Below, piece by piece: positions 41,139 through 45,281 of a DNA stretch of 45,281 bases; positions within the stretch are counted from its first letter, which is position 1, and every line of letters begins with the position of its first letter. The notes beneath the pieces were generated by a model. That model was not told the DNA's origin and searched no databases. It saw only the letters and a list, made by a program, of their open reading frames with translations. Source of the stretch: an uncultured Prochlorococcus sp. (GTDB taxonomy: Bacteria > Cyanobacteriota > Cyanobacteriia > PCC-6307 > Cyanobiaceae). The stretch spans positions 1 to 45,281 of the forward strand of contig CACFCB010000008.1 in the NCBI GenBank assembly GCA_902564695.1, read 5' to 3'. The position numbers were made by a program, and so were the translations under genes.

Positions 41139-42029
41139 ATGAGCACTATCACTGGAAAAACTAATCTTGTTGGACTTCTTGGACAACCAGTCAATCATTC
41201 GCTCTCGCCAATTATTCATAATGCTGCTTATGAAGAGATGGGTCTTAATTGGTGCTATCTGGCAATTCCGTGCGAAAAAACAGATCTTGAAAAAGTAGCC
41301 AAATCATTAAGATTAATGGGCTGTAAAGGATTAAATATAACAATTCCTCATAAACAAGAAATTATTAGAGCCTGTAGTAAATTATCTACGATTGCAAATA
41401 ATATTCAAGCTGTTAATACATTAATACCAGAAAAAAATAATCAATGGATTGGAGCTAATACTGATGTAGAAGGATTTCTTACACCACTTAAAAATCAAGA
41501 TTTAACAAACAAAAATACTGTGGTGATTGGTTGTGGTGGTAGTGCTCGAGCAGTAGTTATGGGATTAACTTCTATAAATCTAAAGCAAATCACAATAATT
41601 GGTAGAAATGAGCGCTCACTAAATTCTTTTATCATTGATATGAAGAAATTATCAGGAAAAAACAATATAAAAATTGAAGGTATTAATAATCAAAAATCTA
41701 ACATTAAGCCATATATTGAGGAAGCAAGTTTAATTGTTAATACAACACCAGTAGGAATGAATAGAACAAATTTTCAAAAAGAAACGAATATTCCGCTTGA
41801 ATTAGAGACTTGGGATTGTCTTTCTAATAAGACCACTTTATATGATTTAATTTACACACCAAGACCAACAAGCTGGTTAAAACTAGGACAACACAAAAAT
41901 TGTAAAACAATTGACGGGCTGGACATGCTTGTTGAGCAAGGTGCCTTATCAATAAAACTTTGGAGTGGTTTTAATGAAATTCCTATTGAAATAATGAAAT
42001 CATCTGCGCAAAAGCACTTAATAGCTTAA
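41139..42029 (+). CDS. aroE: Shikimate dehydrogenase
   Basis: Reduces 3-dehydroshikimate to shikimate with NADPH. The 296-aa protein has the N-terminal shikimate site GLLGQPVNHSLSPIIHNAAY (residues 12-31) with catalytic Lys in NITIPHKQEI, and Asp in GANTDVEGF. The nucleotide loop is VVIGCGGSARAVVMGL and the C-terminal segment is DGLDMLVEQGALS. It is divergent from dnaK and followed by the tic20-like gene after 23 bp. Confidence 0.96.
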   Translation: MSTITGKTNLVGLLGQPVNHSLSPIIHNAAYEEMGLNWCYLAIPCEKTDLEKVAKSLRLMGCKGLNITIPHKQEIIRACSKLSTIANNIQAVNTLIPEKNNQWIGANTDVEGFLTPLKNQDLTNKNTVVIGCGGSARAVVMGLTSINLKQITIIGRNERSLNSFIIDMKKLSGKNNIKIEGINNQKSNIKPYIEEASLIVNTTPVGMNRTNFQKETNIPLELETWDCLSNKTTLYDLIYTPRPTSWLKLGQHKNCKTIDGLDMLVEQGALSIKLWSGFNEIPIEIMKSSAQKHLIA

Positions 42030-42052
42030 TCTATACAAAATTAAAAACCAAC

Positions 42053-42511
42053 ATGCCAACTCTTGGAGGGAAATTATTAGGGATTCTTCTATATATGATT
42101 CCATGGGCAGATTCTCTTGGATTTGGTAATCATTTATACTTGAAATACCCTTTTATTCAAATTATTCAATTACCAGCAATTCCAATAATTTTAATCGAAA
42201 GATCTATACCTTTTGGAAATTTATTATTATTTTTACTCGTATTTATTGGCATAGTAAGAAATACCAAAATATCTTATTTTTTAAGATTTAATGCACTTCA
42301 AGCCTTATTAATAAATATTGGCATAATAATAATTAGTTTCATTTTCCAAATTTTCTTAGATCCTTTTGGAAACACATTAATCATTAGAACTTTTTCAAGT
42401 ACTTTACTAATAAGTCTTTTTTCAATTATTAGTTATTCTGTTTGGTGCTGTGTACAAGGCAAAGAACCAGATTTACCTGGAATTAGCAACGCAGCAAAAT
42501 TACAATTGTAA
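42053..42511 (+). CDS. Tic20 family protein
   Basis: A 152-aa protein with four hydrophobic segments. The opening LGILLYMIPWADSLGFGNHLY and the YFLRFNALQALLINIGIII segment match Tic20/Ycf60, which in chloroplasts is part of the inner-envelope import channel. Cyanobacterial homologues sit in the plasma or thylakoid membrane with an unknown role. It lies between aroE and rpsF; the rpsF promoter overlaps its stop codon region. Confidence 0.85.
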   Translation: MPTLGGKLLGILLYMIPWADSLGFGNHLYLKYPFIQIIQLPAIPIILIERSIPFGNLLLFLLVFIGIVRNTKISYFLRFNALQALLINIGIIIISFIFQIFLDPFGNTLIIRTFSSTLLISLFSIISYSVWCCVQGKEPDLPGISNAAKLQL

Positions 42512-42585
42512 AAAGTTACCACTTCAGTATAAGATTATGAATCCGCCGCTCTTTTTGAGCCATAAAGTCCTAGTCGGAAATTTCT
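42506..42585 (+). promoter_or_regulatory. rpsF promoter and candidate S6:S18-type leader
   Basis: A TTGTAA -35 (42506-42511) and TATAAG -10 (42528-42533) with a 16-bp spacer give a leader of about 45 nt. Inside it, TCCG (42542-42545) can pair with CGGA (42575-42578), and GCTC (42548-42551) with GAGC (42557-42560) around a T5 loop. Unpaired CC bases lie between the helices. Many bacteria regulate rpsF through a mRNA leader with a CCG bulge bound by S6:S18; this could be one, but the match is by eye only. Confidence 0.4.
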
Positions 42586-43029
42586 ATGTCTGAAAAACCT
42601 TATTACGAAACAATGTACATTCTTCGTCCGGATATTCCGGAAGAAGAAGTTGATAGTCACATCAAGAAATACAGTGACATGCTTGTTGAATCAAGTGTGG
42701 AAGTTTTAGATAGTCAAATGAGAGGAAAAAGAAGACTTGCTTATCCCATAGCAAAACATAAAGAAGGTATATACGTTCAGCTAAGCCATAAAGGCAATGG
42801 ACAACAAGTTGCTGTCCTAGAGAGAGCTATGAGATTAAGTGAAGATGTCATACGATATCTGACAGTTAAACAAGAAGGTCCATTACCAACCCCAAAATCA
42901 ACAGCCAAGGATGAAACCGAGAAATCTGAAACGGAAAACAAAGATGTAAAGGTTACAGAGGAGAAAGCCGAATCAACTAACAAAGAAGGAGAAAAAGAAG
43001 GAGAAAAAGAAGAAGATTCTAAAGAATAA
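42586..43029 (+). CDS. rpsF: 30S ribosomal protein S6
   Basis: Binds 16S rRNA with S18 in the platform of the small subunit. The core (residues 1 to about 97: [50 protein letters not shown]) is standard. The product is 147 aa, with a charged Glu/Lys tail of about 45 residues beyond the fold. That tail contains two perfect 12-bp repeats encoding EGEK units. Acidic S6 tails are known, and in E. coli a short tail is glutamylated by RimK. rpsR is not adjacent. Confidence 0.96.
   Translation: MSEKPYYETMYILRPDIPEEEVDSHIKKYSDMLVESSVEVLDSQMRGKRRLAYPIAKHKEGIYVQLSHKGNGQQVAVLERAMRLSEDVIRYLTVKQEGPLPTPKSTAKDETEKSETENKDVKVTEEKAESTNKEGEKEGEKEEDSKE
42985..43008 (+). repeat. 12-bp tandem repeat in the S6 tail
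   Basis: Two perfect copies of GAAGGAGAAAAA lie in frame and encode EGEKEGEK. A partial third copy follows. Such units can change copy number by slippage, so tail length may vary between strains. Confidence 0.75.
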
Positions 43030-43055
43030 AACTTTAAAAAATCAACAAATTTCAA

Positions 43056-44267
43056 TCAGTTCTTTGATTTATTAATCCAAGACCAAATTCGACTAGGCAA
43101 ACCCCATACATAAATAAATCCTTCTGCAGACTTGTGGTTAAATTTATCTTCTACGCCATAAGTGGACATATCTGAAATATACAAACTATTGTTCTTTGAC
43201 TTTCTACCAACAACATCAGCATTACCTTTTAAAAGCCTTATTTTTACCGTTCCATTCACTTGCTTTTGAGAACAATTAATAAAACCATCTAAAGCTTCTT
43301 TCAATGGACTAAACCAAAAACCTTGATACACCAAATCAGCCCATTGTCTCTCTAATTTAAATTTTGTATTTAATAAATCTGCGGGTAAAGTTAGACTCTC
43401 TAGTTCTTGATGAGCTCTAATTAACAAAAGTAATCCAGGTGTTTCATAAATTTCTCTACTTTTAATTCCTACTACTCTATCTTCAATAATATCCAAACGT
43501 CCAAAGCCGTGTTTACCAGCAAGGCTATTAGCCTTTTTGATAATTGATACTGGATCTAATTTTTGATCATTAATAGCTACTGGATTTCCATTTTCAAACA
43601 AGACATCCACCATCTCTGGCTCATCAGGAGCATGAAGAATGGAAGAAGTAATATCAAAAACATCTTCAGATGGAATCTCAAATGGATCTTCAAGAGGGCC
43701 AGCCTCAACACTTCTTCCCAAAAGATTCAAATCAATAGAGTAAGGATTTTTCTTACTTACAGGTGGCACTATCCCAAATTTTTCTCCATAAGCGATAGTT
43801 TCTTCCCGACTCATGCCCCATTCTCGTGCTGGCGTAATCAATTTCAAATCAGGGGCTAAAGCACCAATAGTTACATCAAATCGAACTTGATCATTACCTT
43901 TACCTGTGCAACCATGCGCGACGCCATCAGCGTTTAATTCTCTTGCAATTTCAACAAGTTTTCTCGCGATTAATGGTCTCGCTAATGCAGTAGAAAGAGG
44001 ATACTTACCCTGATATAAAGCATTAGCCCTAATTGCTGGAAAAGCAAAATCTTCAATAAAAGGTTTTACTAAATCACCAACAATAGAGTCAGAGGCACCA
44101 GCTGAGATTGCTTTTCTTTTAATTGCATCAAGCTCATCACCTTGGCCTAAGTCCGCTGCAAAAGCAATGACTTCTTCTACTCCATATTCTTTTTTCAAAT
44201 ATGGAATACATACACTTGTATCTACTCCTCCCGAATAGGCCAAAACAACCTTTTGAGCTTTTCCCAT
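43056..44267 (-). CDS. argG: Argininosuccinate synthase
   Basis: Joins citrulline and aspartate with ATP, the penultimate step of arginine synthesis. The 403-aa protein has the PP-loop [18 protein letters not shown] (residues 7-24), [14 protein letters not shown] for substrate binding, and [22 protein letters not shown] good Shine-Dalgarno (AAGGGGAG) lies about 6 bases before the ATG, stronger than most in the window. It is convergent with rpsF. Confidence 0.98.
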   Translation of the reverse strand: MGKAQKVVLAYSGGVDTSVCIPYLKKEYGVEEVIAFAADLGQGDELDAIKRKAISAGASDSIVGDLVKPFIEDFAFPAIRANALYQGKYPLSTALARPLIARKLVEIARELNADGVAHGCTGKGNDQVRFDVTIGALAPDLKLITPAREWGMSREETIAYGEKFGIVPPVSKKNPYSIDLNLLGRSVEAGPLEDPFEIPSEDVFDITSSILHAPDEPEMVDVLFENGNPVAINDQKLDPVSIIKKANSLAGKHGFGRLDIIEDRVVGIKSREIYETPGLLLLIRAHQELESLTLPADLLNTKFKLERQWADLVYQGFWFSPLKEALDGFINCSQKQVNGTVKIRLLKGNADVVGRKSKNNSLYISDMSTYGVEDKFNHKSAEGFIYVWGLPSRIWSWINKSKN

Positions 44268-44431
44268 ATGATTCTCCCCTTAGGTAAATTTCAATTCTTT
44301 CTAGTAAATATAGAGAACTATTGGGCAATATTTCAGATTTAGATAATCAATTCAAATTGAAAAAAGAAATTCTCCAACCAAAAGATTTTTGATACATAAA
44401 AATTTCATTAGACAATTACTGACAATCAAAA

Positions 44432-44674
44432 TCACTCCCATGGCTGTTGAATAGATTTTCCTGATTTTTTTTCTACCCAAAAACCTGATAACCAAACCCA
44501 GGCAAAAGCTAAGAAAGTGAAACAAAAAAAAATAAGTACATATACTAACCAGGTATTAATATCTCTCCCGAAAATTAGAGAATTTTGAACATCATTATTT
44601 GAAGTGAAAATCAAGTAAAAAGATAAAAATTTTAAACTCAATTGATCCTCATAATTAAGGTACCTTTTCAACAA
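44432..44674 (-). CDS. Small membrane protein, 80 aa, unknown
   Basis: One strong hydrophobic segment (WLVYVLIFFCFTFLAFAWVWLSGFW, about residues 42-66) is followed by a short basic tail KKSGKSIQQPWE. The N-terminal 40 residues are polar. Only the first 20 bp of the gene overlap the end of the next small gene upstream, suggesting translational coupling. No family is recognised. Confidence 0.55.
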   Translation of the reverse strand: MLKRYLNYEDQLSLKFLSFYLIFTSNNDVQNSLIFGRDINTWLVYVLIFFCFTFLAFAWVWLSGFWVEKKSGKSIQQPWE

Positions 44675-44861
44675 AATGCATTCTTTTCAACCCAAAAAAA
44701 ACAAGAAGCAAAAAAGAAGGTGCAAAAACTAGAAACCATATTAAAAAATGATTTCCCAAAAATGGACTCGGATGAACAATTCCAACTATACGAAGACAAA
44801 TACTGACTAACAGAGCCATGGCCCATATTAAAGACATCAATTTCAGCTTTGAAGTCAGCAT
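44655..44861 (-). CDS. Small membrane protein, 68 aa, unknown
   Basis: Two hydrophobic helices (about residues 8-28 and 37-57) with a short loop GIVHPSPFLGNHF and a basic C-terminal LKRMHFVEKVP. This hairpin-like layout resembles small photosynthesis-membrane proteins of cyanobacteria, but no match is claimed. Its 3' end overlaps the 80-aa gene by 20 bp, and it is divergent from the DUF3134-like gene. Confidence 0.6.
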   Translation of the reverse strand: MLTSKLKLMSLIWAMALLVSICLRIVGIVHPSPFLGNHFLIWFLVFAPSFLLLVFFGLKRMHFVEKVP

Positions 44862-44880
44862 AAATATTAGAAAATTAATC

Positions 44881-44893
44881 TATAATGCATTAT
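44881..44893 (+). promoter_or_regulatory. -10 element with 12-bp palindrome before the DUF3134-like gene
   Basis: TATAAT at 44881-44886 is a perfect -10 hexamer, 34 bp before the ATG at 44920. It overlaps the 12-bp palindrome ATAATGCATTAT (44882-44893), which could be an operator in this divergent spacer. No convincing -35 was seen. Confidence 0.45.
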
Positions 44894-44919
44894 GTTAATT
44901 CATTAATCAAAATCTTGAT

Positions 44920-45195
44920 ATGAGCGATCTAGTAAAAATCAATTTATCAGATTTAGACGGTATTAACCCCGCTCTAACTCGTTATGGAAGAGAAGAGCCA
45001 GCTCCTGTTCTCCCTCTTAGAGAAGAGCCCGATTTACTTTCATGGCTTGAAACTAGTGGAAGATTAGTTGCTGATGAAGATTCAAATGATCAAGAAATAA
45101 GCACAATAGAAGAAGAAGAGCTTTCTGCTTTAATGGGAGAAAAAGAGGACTATAAAGCTGAAGAGGAACCATCTGATGAAGAATGGGAAGAGTAA
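44920..45195 (+). CDS. DUF3134-like acidic protein, 91 aa
   Basis: The central segment APVLPLREEPDLLSWLETSGRLV (about residues 28-50) resembles the cyanobacterial DUF3134 family, whose function is unknown. The rest is extremely acidic, ending SDEEWEE, with no membrane segment. It is a complete small gene divergent from the two small membrane genes. The last 86 bases of the window after it are AT-rich, with no further gene seen. Confidence 0.8.
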   Translation: MSDLVKINLSDLDGINPALTRYGREEPAPVLPLREEPDLLSWLETSGRLVADEDSNDQEISTIEEEELSALMGEKEDYKAEEEPSDEEWEE

Positions 45196-45281
45196 CTTTA
45201 CCAAGTTAAATTTTGAAAAAATCAAATAAACTTATAGAAAAAAAAGAAATATTATTTTTTAATAATAGTTTTTATCAATCT

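Overview
The window looks like the chromosome of a low-light Prochlorococcus, most likely the LLI/NATL-like clade. The DNA is AT-rich and tightly packed, with no intergenic gap over about 300 bp. Many neighbours overlap by 4 bp. The proteins are cyanobacterial: Tic20, a phytol-kinase-like protein, an IctB-like membrane protein, a DUF3134-like protein and a group 2 sigma factor. A ferredoxin-nitrite reductase (nirA) and nitrite transporter (focA) lie in the interval bounded by pyrG and ppk, where nitrate/nitrite genes are known to sit in this genus. No nitrate reductase or nitrate transporter gene is seen, so the sequence suggests nitrite rather than nitrate use.

Layout. 1-6650: ligA (cut by the window edge and carrying a frameshift near 506-511), a small ORF, a TVP38-type membrane protein, valS, two unknown proteins, an IscA-like protein and tRNA-Val(UAC). 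6788-9608: mazG, then speE-speB (polyamines), and a Cys-rich small ORF. 9739-18062: gcvT, aspS, pyrG, queE, queC, pabB, pabC, a co-directional run in which most of the later members abut or overlap. 18083-24721: the nitrite module, with cobA and a SirB/CbiX-like chelatase (siroheme for NirA) divergent from nirA, followed by focA, a HEAT-repeat protein and a TrpD2-like protein. 24742-37924: GNAT, MFS, ppk, sigma factor, phytol-kinase-like protein, DAHP synthase, acnB, ClC channel, IctB-like protein, purU. 37996-45195: ThiO-like oxidase, dnaK, aroE, tic20, rpsF, argG, two small membrane proteins and a DUF3134-like acidic protein.

The most interesting part is the nitrite module. A perfect NtcA box (GTA-N8-TAC, 19812-19825) precedes nirA and shows that the longest possible nirA reading frame starts too early; the start is probably at 19912. 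Between nirA and focA the last ~118 bp of nirA, the spacer and the start of focA are present twice in tandem (~203 bp unit). The nirA tail is identical in both copies, but the two focA starts differ at 8 of 44 bases. This leaves a 53-codon in-frame chimera (focA start joined to nirA end) and looks like a recombination scar between two focA alleles.

No rRNA, CRISPR array, transposase or prophage was seen. Functional names rest on motifs and family resemblance read by eye; no database search was run.
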